Below, one piece after another: positions 9,498 through 20,162 of a stretch of 64,000 nt of DNA. The notes beneath the pieces are model-generated. The model saw only the letters and a list, made by a program, of their open reading frames with translations. It had not been told where the DNA came from and searched no databases. The translations under genes were made by a program, and so were the position numbers. Source of the stretch: Burkholderiales bacterium (lineage in GTDB: Bacteria; Pseudomonadota; Gammaproteobacteria; Burkholderiales; Burkholderiaceae_C). The DNA lies in NCBI GenBank assembly GCA_016223165.1, contig JACRPO010000009.1, forward strand, positions 1,426,001 to 1,490,000. The letters run 5' to 3'. Numbering within the stretch: the stretch's first letter is position 1; each line of letters begins with the position of its first letter.

Positions 9498-12296
9498 ATG
9501 AGGATCCCTGCCGTGAGCATCTACCGCCCCCCTCTTGCCGTCGCCGCCCTCGTCCTCGTCCTCGCCGCCGCCCTCGGAGGCTGTCGGGGCGACTCGGAGG
9601 ACAAGCTCCTCGAGTCGGCGCAGGCGTTCATGAGCAAGAAGGAATACAAGTCGGCGACGATCCAGCTGAAGACGCTTCTGCAGCGCAACGCCAACTCGCC
9701 GCAGGCGCGCTACCTGCTGGGCAGGGCGTTGCTCGAGACCGGCGACCCGGCCGGCGCGCTGCTCGAGCTGCGCAAGGCACGCGACCTTGCCCACCCGGAC
9801 GACCAGGTCGTGCCCGAGATGGCGCGCGCCATGCTCCTCACCGGAGAACATGCGCGCGTGATCTCGCAGTTCGGCGCCACCGTGCTCGGCACGCCGGCCG
9901 CCCAGGCCGACCTCTACACGAGCGTGGCCATCGCGCACGCGGCCTCGGCGCAGTTCGACAAGGCCAAGGAGTCGCTGGCGCGCGCGCTGCGCGCGAACGC
10001 CCAGTTCGCACCGGCCCTGATCCTGCAGGCGCGCCTGAAGGCAGGCGAGAACGATCTCGACGGCGCGCTGAAGGTGCTCGACGACGTGCTGGGTCGCGAG
10101 GCGAACAACGAGCGCGCCGGGACGCTGCGGGGCGAACTGCTCTGGCGTGGCAAGCGTGACGAGGCAGGCGCGCTGGCGGCACTGCGCAAGGTCATCGCGT
10201 CGACCCCGGCGGCCGTCGCGGCCCATGTGGCGCTCATCGGCATTCACGCCGAACTGGGCCGCGCCGCCGAGGCGAAGGCGCAGTTCCTGGAGCTCAAGAA
10301 GGCCGCGCCCAACCATCCGGACACCCTCTACATCGAAGGCCAGGTCGCCTTGCAGGAAGGCAACGCGCAGGCCGCGCGCGACATCGCCACGCGCATGCTC
10401 AAGGCGATGCCCAACCATCCGCGCGTGCAGCTGCTGGCGGGCGCGGCGGATTTCCGCCTGCGCTCCTACAACCAGGCCGAGACCTACCTCACCCGTGCGC
10501 TTCGCGCGATGCCCTACCACAACGGCGCACGTCAGCTGCTCGCGCAGACCTACCTGCGCATGCAGCAGCCGGCCAAGGCGCTGGAGGTGCTGGGTCCGGC
10601 CATCGAACAGAAGTCCGTCGACGGCGCCACGCTCGCGCTGGCCGGCGAGGCCCACATGCTGCTCGGCGACACGAAGCGTGCCGACCAGTGGTTCCAGCTC
10701 GCCGCCAAGGCCTCTCCGACAGACCCACGCGTGCGCACCGCGCTGGCCCTGGCGCAGTACGCGCGCGGCGAGACGCAGCCGGCCATCGACGCTCTCGAGT
10801 CGATCGCCGCGTCCGATGCCGGCGGCTCGCGCGCCGACCTCGCGCTCATCTCCGCGCGCCTGCGCGCTGCCGACTTCGCCGGCGCGCTCAAGGCTGTCGA
10901 TGCGTTGCAAAAGAAGATGCCCGAGCGCGCGCTGCCCGAGCTGCTGCGCGGTCGCGTCCTGCTCGCGAAGAAGGACACCGCCGGGGCCACCGCCGCCTTC
11001 GAAACGGCACTGCGCAAGGACCCGAAGTTCGTGCTCGCCGCCTCGGCGCTGGCAAGCCTGGACCTGGCGGCCGGCCGCAACGACGCCGCCCGCAAGCGCA
11101 TCCAGGACGTGGTTGCCGCCGACCCCAACAACGTCCAGGCGCGCATGGCGCTGGCCGAAGTCACGGCGCGCACCGGCGGCACGGGCACGGAGGTGGCGCA
11201 GATCTTCGCCGCCGCCGTCAAGGCCAACCCGGCGCAACCCGAGCCGCGCCTGCTCTACGTCGAGCACCTGCTGCGCATGGGCGACGCCCAGGCCGCCCTC
11301 ATCGTCGCGCAGGACGGTATCGCCGCGCTGCCGGGCCACAACGACCTGATGTCCGCGCTCGGCCGCGCCCAGCTCGCGGCCGGCGACGCCCGGCAAGCCG
11401 TCGGCACCTTCGGTCAACTCGCGACGAAGAACCCCGCCGAGGCCATCCACCAACTGCGCCTGGCCGAAGCGCACGTGCAGAACAAGGACCTCGGCGCCGC
11501 ACGTGCCGCCCTGCGCAAGGCGCTCGAGATCGAGCCCGAGTCGCTGGCGGCCAAACGCGGCCTGGCGGCGCTCGCGCTGCAGCAGGAACGCCCCGATGAA
11601 GCCCGCGTCATCGCCCGCGAGATCCAGAAGTCCCGCCCCAAGGAGGCGAGCGGCTACCAGCTCGAGGGCGATGTCGAGCGGCAGCAGCGCAACTGGCCGG
11701 CCGCGGTCGCTGCCTACCGCAAGGCCTTCGCCATCGCGCGCGGCACCGACCTCGCGATCCGCCTGCACCAGTCGCTGTTCGCCGGCGGCCAGCGCGCCGA
11801 TGCCGACCGCCTCGTCGCCGATTGGCAGAAGGAGAACCCGAAGGACTTCGGCTTCAGCTACTACCTCGGCGACCTCGCGATGTCGCGTGCCGACTTCGCT
11901 TCGGGCGAGAAGCACTACCGCGCCGTCCTGGACGTGCAGCCGCGCAACGCGCTCGCGCTCAACAACGTCGCCTGGCTGATGGCCAAGCAAGGCAAGACCG
12001 GGGCCGTGCCGCTGGCCGAGCAGGCCAACCAGATCCTGCCCAATCGGCCGCAGCTGATGGACACGCTGGCCACCGCGCTGGCTGCCGAAGGCGAGGTCAA
12101 GCGTGCCGTCGACGTGCAGAAGCGCGCCGTGCAGATCGATCGCCACGACCCGAACCTGCGCCTGAACCTGGCCCGCCTCTACCTCAAGGCAGGCGAGAAG
12201 CCGCAGGCGCGCGCCGAACTCGAGGACCTGGCCCGCCTGGGCGAGCGCTTCCGCGCCCAGGCCGAAGTGACGGACCTGCTGCGGCTCGCGCGTTGA
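9498..12296 (+). CDS. prsT: PEP-CTERM system TPR-repeat lipoprotein PrsT
   Basis: Lipobox (LAAALGGC), many TPR repeats, directly downstream of prsK-prsR. ATG at 9498 preferred over the track start at 9342. Confidence 0.9.
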   Translation: MRIPAVSIYRPPLAVAALVLVLAAALGGCRGDSEDKLLESAQAFMSKKEYKSATIQLKTLLQRNANSPQARYLLGRALLETGDPAGALLELRKARDLAHPDDQVVPEMARAMLLTGEHARVISQFGATVLGTPAAQADLYTSVAIAHAASAQFDKAKESLARALRANAQFAPALILQARLKAGENDLDGALKVLDDVLGREANNERAGTLRGELLWRGKRDEAGALAALRKVIASTPAAVAAHVALIGIHAELGRAAEAKAQFLELKKAAPNHPDTLYIEGQVALQEGNAQAARDIATRMLKAMPNHPRVQLLAGAADFRLRSYNQAETYLTRALRAMPYHNGARQLLAQTYLRMQQPAKALEVLGPAIEQKSVDGATLALAGEAHMLLGDTKRADQWFQLAAKASPTDPRVRTALALAQYARGETQPAIDALESIAASDAGGSRADLALISARLRAADFAGALKAVDALQKKMPERALPELLRGRVLLAKKDTAGATAAFETALRKDPKFVLAASALASLDLAAGRNDAARKRIQDVVAADPNNVQARMALAEVTARTGGTGTEVAQIFAAAVKANPAQPEPRLLYVEHLLRMGDAQAALIVAQDGIAALPGHNDLMSALGRAQLAAGDARQAVGTFGQLATKNPAEAIHQLRLAEAHVQNKDLGAARAALRKALEIEPESLAAKRGLAALALQQERPDEARVIAREIQKSRPKEASGYQLEGDVERQQRNWPAAVAAYRKAFAIARGTDLAIRLHQSLFAGGQRADADRLVADWQKENPKDFGFSYYLGDLAMSRADFASGEKHYRAVLDVQPRNALALNNVAWLMAKQGKTGAVPLAEQANQILPNRPQLMDTLATALAAEGEVKRAVDVQKRAVQIDRHDPNLRLNLARLYLKAGEKPQARAELEDLARLGERFRAQAEVTDLLRLAR

Positions 12297-13141
12297 AGCG
12301 CGCACCACGTCTCGCGCGGCAACGCCGGGTCGTGCTGCGCGGCACTGTCGCGGCCGCCGCCCTGTGGGCCGGCGGCATCGGCGCCGCCCTGGCGCAGGCC
12401 ACTTCAGCGCCGGCGGACCTGCGCGCCATCGTCGCGCGAGCGCGCCCGTCGATCCTGCCCGTGGGCACCTACAGCGCCACCGCGAACCCGCGCTTCGGCT
12501 TTCGCGGCAGCGGCTTCGTCGTCGGAGACGGCCAACATGTCGCGACCAACGCGCACGTGCTGCCGGCCGGCGCCGAGGCCGAGCCGGCGGCACGCCTCGC
12601 GGTGCTGGCCCAAAGCGCCGCGCCTGGGCGCGAGGCCGGCGACCTGCGTTTCGCCACCGTCGTGGCGATCGACCGCGCGCACGACATCGCCCTGCTGCGC
12701 TTCGACGGCCCGGCGCTGCCGCCGCTCGGCCTCGCCGCCGGCGAACGGCCGGCGGAGGGCAAGGCCGTCGCGCTCATCGGCTTTCCGATCGGCGGCGCCC
12801 TGGGCTTCTCGCCGGTCACGCACCGCGGCATCGTCGCTTCGCTGACCACGATCGCGTTGCCCGCGCCCACGGCGGCTCAGCTGGACCCGCGTGCGCTGGC
12901 GCGCCTGCGCGCCGGCAACTTCGAGGTGCTGCAGCTCGATGCCACCGCCTACCCAGGCAACAGCGGCGGCCCCGTGCTCGATGCCGACACCGGCGAGGTG
13001 ATCGGCGTCGTCAACATGGTGCTGGTGCGTGGCAGCCGCGAGACGGCGCTGTCGACGCCGACCGGTATCAGCTACGCGATCCCGGTGCAGCACGTGCGCG
13101 CGCTGCTCGAAGAGGCGCGCTCGGCGACGCCGCCGCGCTGA
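12293..13141 (+). CDS. Secreted trypsin-like serine protease
   Basis: TTG start overlapping prsT stop; ATNAHVL (His), DIALLRFD (Asp), YPGNSGGPVLD (Ser) catalytic motifs; signal-like N-terminus. Confidence 0.87.
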   Translation: MKRAPRLARQRRVVLRGTVAAAALWAGGIGAALAQATSAPADLRAIVARARPSILPVGTYSATANPRFGFRGSGFVVGDGQHVATNAHVLPAGAEAEPAARLAVLAQSAAPGREAGDLRFATVVAIDRAHDIALLRFDGPALPPLGLAAGERPAEGKAVALIGFPIGGALGFSPVTHRGIVASLTTIALPAPTAAQLDPRALARLRAGNFEVLQLDATAYPGNSGGPVLDADTGEVIGVVNMVLVRGSRETALSTPTGISYAIPVQHVRALLEEARSATPPR

Positions 13142-13187
13142 GACGATATGAGGCTGGCTCGGCGCCGACCCGCAGCGCCGGACCGGA

Positions 13188-14195
13188 CTAGACCTTGTAG
13201 TACTCGCGGTACCAGGCCACGAAGCGGCCGATGCCGGTGCGGATGTCGGTGGACGGCACGAAGTCCACCCACTGCTGCAGTGAATCGACATCGGCATAGG
13301 TGGCCGGCACGTCGCCGTCCTGCAGCGGCAGCAGGTTCTTCTCGGCCTTGCGGCCGAGCGCATCCTCGATGCAGCCGATGAAGTCCATCAGCGGCACCGG
13401 GTTGTGGTTGCCGATGTTGAAGACGCGGAACGGTGCGTTGCTCGTGCCGGGGTCGGGCATCTCGGCGCGATAGGCCGGGTTCGGTATCGCCGTTCGGTCG
13501 AGCACGCGGATCACGCCTTCGACGATGTCGTCGACATAGGTGAAGTCGCGCTGCATCCTGCCGTGGTTGAAGACGTCGATCGCGCGCCCTTCGAGGATGG
13601 CCTTGGTGAACAGGAACAGCGCCATGTCCGGCCGCCCCCAGGGGCCGTAGACCGTGAAGAAGCGCAGGCCCGTGGTCGGCAGGCCGAACAGGTGGCTGTA
13701 GGTGTGCGCCATCAGCTCGTTGGCCTTCTTCGTCGCCGCGTACATGCTCACCGGGTGGTCGACGCTGTCGTGCTCGGAGAACGGCATGCGCGTATTGCCG
13801 CCGTAGACGCTGGAGCTGGAGGCGTACACGAGGTGCTGCACGCGATTCTGCCGGCAGCCCTCGAGGACGTTCATGAAGCCGACGACGTTGCTGTCGATAT
13901 AGGCATGCGGGTTCTGCAGCGAGTAGCGCACGCCGGCCTGGGCGGCCAGGTGGATGACGCGGTCGAACTTCTCGGCCGCGAAAAGCGCCTCCATGCCGGC
14001 GCGGTCGGCGACGTCGAGCTTGATGAAGCGGAATCGTGGGTGCGGGGTGAGCCGCGCCAGCCGGTCCAGCTTCAGCTGCACGTCGTAGTAGTCGTTCAGG
14101 TTGTCGAGGCCGACCACCTCGTCGCCGCGCGCCAGCAGGCGCAGCGTGGCGGTGCTGCCGATGAAGCCGGCGGCGCCGGTGACGAGGACTTTCAT
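13188..14195 (-). CDS. NAD-dependent epimerase, UDP-glucuronate 4-epimerase-like
   Basis: [38 protein letters not shown], YxxxK (YAATKKANE), [11 protein letters not shown]. Confidence 0.92.
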   Translation of the reverse strand: MKVLVTGAAGFIGSTATLRLLARGDEVVGLDNLNDYYDVQLKLDRLARLTPHPRFRFIKLDVADRAGMEALFAAEKFDRVIHLAAQAGVRYSLQNPHAYIDSNVVGFMNVLEGCRQNRVQHLVYASSSSVYGGNTRMPFSEHDSVDHPVSMYAATKKANELMAHTYSHLFGLPTTGLRFFTVYGPWGRPDMALFLFTKAILEGRAIDVFNHGRMQRDFTYVDDIVEGVIRVLDRTAIPNPAYRAEMPDPGTSNAPFRVFNIGNHNPVPLMDFIGCIEDALGRKAEKNLLPLQDGDVPATYADVDSLQQWVDFVPSTDIRTGIGRFVAWYREYYKV

Positions 14196-14321
14196 GGGCG
14201 AAGATTCTGTCATTGGCCTCGTGGCGGACCCCGTGCGGGCCCGGGCGTGGCCGAGGGATACGGCACGACGACCGTCCTTTTCGCCGGGCAGCCGTCGCAT
14301 TTCGTCCGCTAACCTTGCTTC

Positions 14322-15338
14322 TTGATGCAAAGTCCCGGGCTCGACATGAAATCGTTCACGCCTGCCTCTCTTCTCCCGGCGAAGCACGTGGCGCTGTGCC
14401 TCGCTGCGCGGCGCTGGGTGCGCCGCCTGGCCGCCGCCGCGACGGCCGCGTTCACGCTGGCGCTGGCCCTGCCGGCGACGGCCGCCTACGTCCTGGCGCC
14501 GCAGTACGCGGGCAGCTTCGCCGCCGGCGCCGGGGCCGACGCGCAGTTCCATCGCATCCAGAACGACTGGGCAGGCAGCGCCGTGCTCTGGGACGAGGCC
14601 AACCGCCGCTTCGGCGGCGGCGCACCGGTCGGCACCTTCGCCTGGGGCACCGGCCTGTGGGGCCAGGTCGACTGGCTGGCCGTGCAGCAGGCGGCCGCGG
14701 GCGAAGCCAGCGCCGCCAGCGGCGCCATCGTGCAGAGCCACGAGGGCGTGCTGCCCACCGTCAACCACGGCAATTCGCGCTACACGGAGTGCTACAGCGC
14801 CACCTGGGGGCCGGCGGCCCTGGTGCCGTTCTTCGCCCCGGCGGCGCCGCTGGGCAACTGCGACAATCCCGAGGCAGGCGACCCCGCCCAGCAGAACTGG
14901 ACGGCCCGCTACAGCGGCTTCATCCGCATCACCGACCCCGGCGAGTACAACTTCAGCGTGTTGCACGACGACGGCTTCTTCTTCCGCCTCATCGGCGCGG
15001 GTGGCGCCGAGGTGGACATCGGCCGCGACTTCCTGAACCCGCGCGACCGCGTCGGCTTCGACCAGAACCTCGTGCTCGACGAGGGGCTCTACGCGTTCGA
15101 GCTGGGCGCGTGGAACCGGCTCGGCGCCGGCATCGTGGACCTGCGGTGGACGAGCGGCTGCACCGACGCCTGCGACTGGACCCTCGTGCCTGGCGAGAAC
15201 CTGCTCAGCGCGAGCCAGGTGCCGGAGCCGCCCGCCGCAGCGCTCGTGCTGATCGCGCTGCTGTCCTTGTGGTTGGCTCGCGCCGGGCTGCCACGGAAAC
15301 GCCGGCCACGCTCGAGGTGCTCGCTCCCGGGGGCATGA
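14322..15338 (+). CDS. PEP-CTERM protein with PA14-like domain
   Basis: Signal peptide; PA14-like [30 protein letters not shown]-terminus [31 protein letters not shown]. Confidence 0.82.
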   Translation: MMQSPGLDMKSFTPASLLPAKHVALCLAARRWVRRLAAAATAAFTLALALPATAAYVLAPQYAGSFAAGAGADAQFHRIQNDWAGSAVLWDEANRRFGGGAPVGTFAWGTGLWGQVDWLAVQQAAAGEASAASGAIVQSHEGVLPTVNHGNSRYTECYSATWGPAALVPFFAPAAPLGNCDNPEAGDPAQQNWTARYSGFIRITDPGEYNFSVLHDDGFFFRLIGAGGAEVDIGRDFLNPRDRVGFDQNLVLDEGLYAFELGAWNRLGAGIVDLRWTSGCTDACDWTLVPGENLLSASQVPEPPAAALVLIALLSLWLARAGLPRKRRPRSRCSLPGA

Positions 15339-15871
15339 CATCGCCGCGCGGCGTCGGCCTCGGCGGCTGGCGGCGCACGGCGCATGTGCTGGCCATCGTT
15401 GCCGGCTGGGTGCTGTTCTTCTGGGGCTGGCACCGCGTGCTGGCCTCGACGCCCGACTTCGCCGCGTTGCAGCTGTTGATGCTGGGCGCCGCCACCGTCG
15501 TGCCCGTGGTCACCGTCTCCTGGATCCTGCACAACCGCGGCATCCACCGCCGCAAGGGCCCGCGCCGCCACGTGCCCGCCGCCACGCTCGAGTACCGCGT
15601 CGACTTCAACGGCCGCGAGATCGTCGCCGACTTCCGCGCGCTGGCGCAGGTGCGGCGCGTGCACATCGTTGTCGACGGAATGCGCAAGCACTACGGCGAT
15701 GACGCCGCCGCCATGGCGCAAGGCGGCTCTGCCGTTGCGCGTGGTGCGCGCGAGCGGCACGCGCTCCGCCGCCCGCCGGCGCCGCAGGACGCGGCCACGC
15801 ACACGCCGGTCGCGGCGAGCGCGGACGACGCCTCGCCGCCGCGCGCCACCGCTGCGCCGCCTGCCTCATGA
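15335..15871 (+). CDS. PgaD-like small membrane protein of poly-GlcNAc-type synthase
   Basis: ATGA overlap with the upstream PEP-CTERM gene and with downstream pgaC-like gene; two TM segments then soluble tail. Confidence 0.6.
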   Translation: MTSPRGVGLGGWRRTAHVLAIVAGWVLFFWGWHRVLASTPDFAALQLLMLGAATVVPVVTVSWILHNRGIHRRKGPRRHVPAATLEYRVDFNGREIVADFRALAQVRRVHIVVDGMRKHYGDDAAAMAQGGSAVARGARERHALRRPPAPQDAATHTPVAASADDASPPRATAAPPAS

Positions 15872-17157
15872 GCGTCGAGTCCGTTCTGCTCGCGATCCAG
15901 GCCTCGCCGCCTTACTGGATCGTGCTGGTCTTCTTCGCCGCCTACCCCATCGTGACCAGCATCATGTGGATGATCACGGCGCTGCTGTTCCGCTGGCGCT
16001 GGGAGAACGCGATGCCGCCGCCGCCGCCCGATGCAGCGGCGCCATCGGCGGCGGCCGCCGACGCACGTCCTTTCGTCAGCGTGCTCGTGCCGGCGCATGA
16101 CGAAGAAGCCGTGATCGCGCGCTCGGTGGCGGCGATGCTGGCCATCGACTACCCGGCCTTCGAGATCATCGTCATCGACGACGGCTCGTGCGACGGCACG
16201 CTGGCGGCCCTGGCACCGCTCATGGGCGACGCTCGCCTGCGCCTCGTGCGCAAGAGCGTCAACGAGGGCAAGGCGATGGCGATGAACGACGCCCTGCCGC
16301 TGGCGCGCGGCGAGATCCTGCTCGCGCTGGATGCCGACGCCGAGCCCGACGCGCAACTGCTGAACTGGATCGTGCCGCACTTCGATTCGCCGCGCGTCGC
16401 CGCGGTGACGGGCAATCCGCGCGTCCTCAACACCACGACCTTCCTCGCCCGCCTTCAGTCGGTGGAGTTCTCCTCGATCATCAGCCTGCTGCGTCGCGCC
16501 CAGCGCATCTGGGGACGCATCGTCACGGTCTCCGGCGTCGTCGCGGCGCTGCGCAAGACGGCCGTGGTCGACGTGGGCGGCTTCAGCCCGAACATGCCCA
16601 CCGAGGACATCGAGCTCACCTGGAAGCTGCAGAAGCGCCACTACGACGTGCGCTACGAGCCGCGCGCGATCTGCTGGATGTCGGTGCCGCAAAGCTACCG
16701 CGGCCATTTCCGCCAGCGCCTGCGCTGGGCGCGCGGCCTGGCCCAGGTGCTGCACAAGCACCGCGACGTGCTCACCACCTGGAACTGCCGCCGCCTGTGG
16801 CCGGTGTTCGTGGAGTCGTCGCTGTCCATCCTGTGGTCGCTGTGCTTCGTCTTCCTCACCACGTTGTGGACGGTGTCCTATGCGGTCGGCCTGCCGCCGG
16901 TAGGTGCCAGCCCGATCCCCAACCTCTGGGGCATGTCGATCGCCACGCTGTGCCTGGCGCAGCTCACCACCGGCGTGCTCATCGACCGCCGCTACGACCC
17001 GCAGGTGTTGCGCTACCTGCCTTACGCGGTGTGGTACCCGATCGTCTACTGGGCGCTGCTGGCGCTGACGACGGTGCTCGCGCTGCCCTACCTGTTCAGG
17101 CGGCCGCGCACGCAGGCCGTGCGCTGGCAGACCGCACGCACCGGGAAGGCGGCGTGA
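15868..17157 (+). CDS. Family 2 glycosyltransferase, PgaC/poly-beta-1,6-GlcNAc synthase-like
   Basis: SVLVPAHDEEAVIARS, VIDDGSCDGT, DADAEPD, TEDIELTWKLQ, QRLRWARG motifs. Confidence 0.88.
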   Translation: MSVESVLLAIQASPPYWIVLVFFAAYPIVTSIMWMITALLFRWRWENAMPPPPPDAAAPSAAAADARPFVSVLVPAHDEEAVIARSVAAMLAIDYPAFEIIVIDDGSCDGTLAALAPLMGDARLRLVRKSVNEGKAMAMNDALPLARGEILLALDADAEPDAQLLNWIVPHFDSPRVAAVTGNPRVLNTTTFLARLQSVEFSSIISLLRRAQRIWGRIVTVSGVVAALRKTAVVDVGGFSPNMPTEDIELTWKLQKRHYDVRYEPRAICWMSVPQSYRGHFRQRLRWARGLAQVLHKHRDVLTTWNCRRLWPVFVESSLSILWSLCFVFLTTLWTVSYAVGLPPVGASPIPNLWGMSIATLCLAQLTTGVLIDRRYDPQVLRYLPYAVWYPIVYWALLALTTVLALPYLFRRPRTQAVRWQTARTGKAA

Positions 17158-18812
17158 GACGAGGGGCGCGGGCATCGCCGGGCCAGGTCCGCGCCGGCTC
17201 TCTGCCGCGCACGCCCGTGGTCGACGCGAGCGCCGCCGTCATCGGCCTGGCGTGGATCTGTTGTGCTGCCGTCGGGCTCGGCGGGCCGCAGCGGGCCGCC
17301 GGGCAAAGCGGGCCGGGCACCGCGGCCGGCACCATGGTCGACACCTCCGATGCGGCCGCTCGAACGCCGGCCCAGGACCTGGCTGCCGCACGTGCGGCCA
17401 CGGATCGGCGCGACTACGCCGCCGCCCTGCCTCTCTTCGAAAGGCTCGTGCAGCGTGCGCCCGCCGATGCCGACCTGCTCATCGAGGCCGCGCGCGTCTT
17501 CGGCTGGGCCGACCGCAATGCCCGCTCGGCCGAGCTGTACCGCCAGGCGCTGGCCGCGGCGCCGGCGCGGCGCGCCGACATCGTGCCCTCGCTCGCGTGG
17601 CAGACGCTCTGGTCGGCTGACGCCACGGCCGCGCTGCCGCTCTTCGAAGAGGCCGCGGCGCTGCACCCCGGCGACCGCCCGCTCGGCTGGGCGCTCGGCC
17701 ATGCGCTCAACGCCGCCGGCCGCCACCGCGCGGCCATCGCCGCCTTCCGCCGCTGGGCGCCGCCGGCGACCGACGCCGAGCGGCTCGATCTCGCCCGCGC
17801 CTGGCGCTGGGCAGGATACGAAGACCGCGCGTGGCCGCTGCTGCAGCCCGCCACCGCCGCCGAATCCGTCTGGCTGCGCGACTTCCGCGTCGCGCGCGAC
17901 GTTGCGCCTTACGCTTTCAGCTCGCTCGAGCTGACCGAGGACCGCGACACGCTGCGCACGCGTGGCTTCACGCTCGGCGCGGGGCTGCAGCCGGCCGCCC
18001 ATGCCGTCGTCGAACTCGGCGGCCGGCGTCTGGACCTCGACGACGACTTCGGCGCCGCCGCCGCGACGACCTTCGAAGCCTCGGGCCGGCTTCGCCTCGG
18101 CGAGCCCGACTCGCGTGGCGGCACCTGGTGGCCGCAACTCGTGCTGCGCGCGCACCGCATCGGCGCCTGGCATCCCTTCACTTCGATGGTCCGGCTCAAG
18201 TGGGTGCCGGCCGATCGCTGGCGCATCGATGCCGAGCGCGCGCGCGAACTCGTCGAGACACCGCGCGCCCTTGCCAACCGCGTGAGCGTGGACGTGACCT
18301 CGCTCGGCGCCGACTGGCGGCGAGACGAGCGCCTGGCATTCGCCGGCGGCGTGGCGCACATGCGTTTCGACGACGGCACGGCGCGCGAGCGCCTCGTCGC
18401 GCGCGGCGAGTGGGCGTTGCGCACCCGGCCGCGCTGGACGGTGGGCGCCGAGTGGAGCCGGCTCGCGCGCACGCGCGAGGGCGCAGCGGGTGCCGACGCG
18501 CGCGGCTACTGGAACCCGAGTCGCTACCAGGAAGCGCGGCTGGTCAGCGGCATCACCTGGGAGCAACGCCCCTGGGAGCTGCAGGCACGCGCCGGGCTGG
18601 CACGTTCGCGCGAGGTCGATGGCGGCGGCAACGCCAGCTACGGCGCGCCGCACCTGTGGGAGCTGGCGCTGGGCTTTGATCCGTCGCCGGCCTGGCGCCT
18701 GCGCGCCGCCGCCGGCGGCTCGGGCCAGGCCCTGGGGCTCGGCAGCAGCGGCGGCTCGGGCGCCCGCTACTGGCGGCGCTGGGCGCAGGTGGGTCTGCAC
18801 GGATGGTTCTGA
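17154..18812 (+). CDS. TPR plus outer-membrane beta-barrel protein (PgaA-like export porin)
   Basis: GTGA overlap with glycosyltransferase stop; N-terminal signal, TPR-like repeats, C-terminal amphipathic strands ending RYWRRWAQVGLHGWF (terminal aromatic). Confidence 0.68.
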   Translation: MRRGARASPGQVRAGSLPRTPVVDASAAVIGLAWICCAAVGLGGPQRAAGQSGPGTAAGTMVDTSDAAARTPAQDLAAARAATDRRDYAAALPLFERLVQRAPADADLLIEAARVFGWADRNARSAELYRQALAAAPARRADIVPSLAWQTLWSADATAALPLFEEAAALHPGDRPLGWALGHALNAAGRHRAAIAAFRRWAPPATDAERLDLARAWRWAGYEDRAWPLLQPATAAESVWLRDFRVARDVAPYAFSSLELTEDRDTLRTRGFTLGAGLQPAAHAVVELGGRRLDLDDDFGAAAATTFEASGRLRLGEPDSRGGTWWPQLVLRAHRIGAWHPFTSMVRLKWVPADRWRIDAERARELVETPRALANRVSVDVTSLGADWRRDERLAFAGGVAHMRFDDGTARERLVARGEWALRTRPRWTVGAEWSRLARTREGAAGADARGYWNPSRYQEARLVSGITWEQRPWELQARAGLARSREVDGGGNASYGAPHLWELALGFDPSPAWRLRAAAGGSGQALGLGSSGGSGARYWRRWAQVGLHGWF

Positions 18813-18998
18813 GCAAGCGGCGGCTGCGCCGTCGCGCCGCTCGGTTCCGGCGGCAACGCCCGGCGCCGCGACCGGCCGTCGAGCCATTGCCGGCATTCGG
18901 GCCGTGACGGATTTGTCAGGCCCCTGGCCACCCCCGGTCGCGCCGAAGCGCGATACCTAGAATCGGCCGCTTTGTCCGCAGCTCATTTGGAGCGATGA

Positions 18999-19247
18999 AT
19001 GCAAGTTGAAACGCAGGTGCTGAGACTGCTGGACGAGGTGCTCAGCCTCGACGGCCGCAGCAAGACCTTCACGCGGCAGACGCCCTTGCTCGGGGCCATT
19101 CCCGAGCTGGACTCGATGGCCGTGGTGTCGCTGATCTCGGCGCTTGAAGAGAACCTGGGCATGATCGTCGACGACGACGACATCGACGGCGAGACGTTCG
19201 CCACGGTCGGCTCGTTGTGCGACTTCGTCGCCGCGCGCATGAACTAG
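18999..19247 (+). CDS. Acyl carrier protein, exosortase A-associated type
   Basis: 82 aa; PELDSMAVVSLISALEENLGM carries the DSM phosphopantetheine site. Confidence 0.9.
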   Translation: MQVETQVLRLLDEVLSLDGRSKTFTRQTPLLGAIPELDSMAVVSLISALEENLGMIVDDDDIDGETFATVGSLCDFVAARMN

Positions 19248-19319
19248 CCGCGGGGACGGCGGCAGTCTGCTGACAACGCGACAACACGACACGCGACAAC
19301 GGATGCGAGACCGCACGCG

Positions 19320-20162
19320 ATGGGCATGAAAGCCCTCTTCCGCGATGGTGCCCCCGCGCACGGTGGGCGGCGGCTGGTGGTCATGCACGAGCCGGCCGGC
19401 ACACCGCGCGGTGTGGTGGTGGGCGTGGCCGGCTTTGCCGAGGAGATGAACAAGGGCCGCCGCACCGCGGCGATGGGCGCGCGCGCGCTGGCCCGCGAGG
19501 GTTTTCTGGTCGTGCAGCCGGACCTCGCCGGGTGCGGCGACAGCAGCGGCGACCTCGTCGATGCCTCCTGGAGTGCCTGGGTCGCCGATGTCCTCGATAC
19601 CGCGCACTGGGCGGCCGGGCTCGTCGATGCCGACCTGCCGCTCACGCTGTGGGGAGTCCGCGCCGGCTGCCTGGTTGCTGCGCAGGCCAAGGCGCAGCTG
19701 CAGCGCCCCGCGAACCTTCTCTTCTGGCAGCCGCAGCCCAACGGCAAGCTCGTGCTGCAGCAGTTCCTGCGCCTGAAGATGGCCGGGCAGTTGCAGCAGG
19801 GGCCCGCCAAGGGGGTCACCGAGGGCCTGCTGGCCGACCTGGCCGCTGGCCGGGCCGTCGAGGTGGCCGGCTACCCGCTCGGTGCGGGCGTCGCCCACGG
19901 CCTGGGCGCGGCGCAGCTGGTCGCACCCGACACGGCGACGCGCGTGTTGTGGCTCGAGGTCTCGGCGCAGACGCCGCCCGAGTTGCTGCCCGCGTCGCAC
20001 AACGTCGTCCAGCGCTGGACCGCGGCAGGCATCGACGTGCACGCCGAGGCGGTCACCGGGCCGCTCTTCTGGCAGTCACAGGACATCGAGGAAGCGCCGG
20101 CGCTCGTCGAGCGCAGCGCCGAGAAGATGCGCACGCTCTGCGAAGCGGCGGCAACCGCATGA
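19320..20162 (+). CDS. Exosortase A system-associated hydrolase 2 (alpha/beta hydrolase)
   Basis: GFAEEMNKGRRTAAMGARALAREGFLVVQPDLAGCGDSSGDLVDASW signature. Confidence 0.87.
   Translation: MGMKALFRDGAPAHGGRRLVVMHEPAGTPRGVVVGVAGFAEEMNKGRRTAAMGARALAREGFLVVQPDLAGCGDSSGDLVDASWSAWVADVLDTAHWAAGLVDADLPLTLWGVRAGCLVAAQAKAQLQRPANLLFWQPQPNGKLVLQQFLRLKMAGQLQQGPAKGVTEGLLADLAAGRAVEVAGYPLGAGVAHGLGAAQLVAPDTATRVLWLEVSAQTPPELLPASHNVVQRWTAAGIDVHAEAVTGPLFWQSQDIEEAPALVERSAEKMRTLCEAAATA

Noticed and set aside
7701-12593. 1630-aa minus-strand ORF
   Set aside because: Antisense to prsR, prsT and protease with clear motifs; low-complexity Arg/Gly/Ala translation typical of GC-rich shadow ORFs.
14213-14340. Sigma-54 promoter upstream of the second PEP-CTERM gene
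   Set aside because: Candidate GG...GC pairs have the wrong spacing; no convincing -24/-12 element found.
14196-15341. N-terminal extension of the epimerase ORF (13188-15341)
   Set aside because: The epimerase starts at [13 protein letters not shown] (14195); the upstream part is antisense to the PEP-CTERM/PA14 gene.
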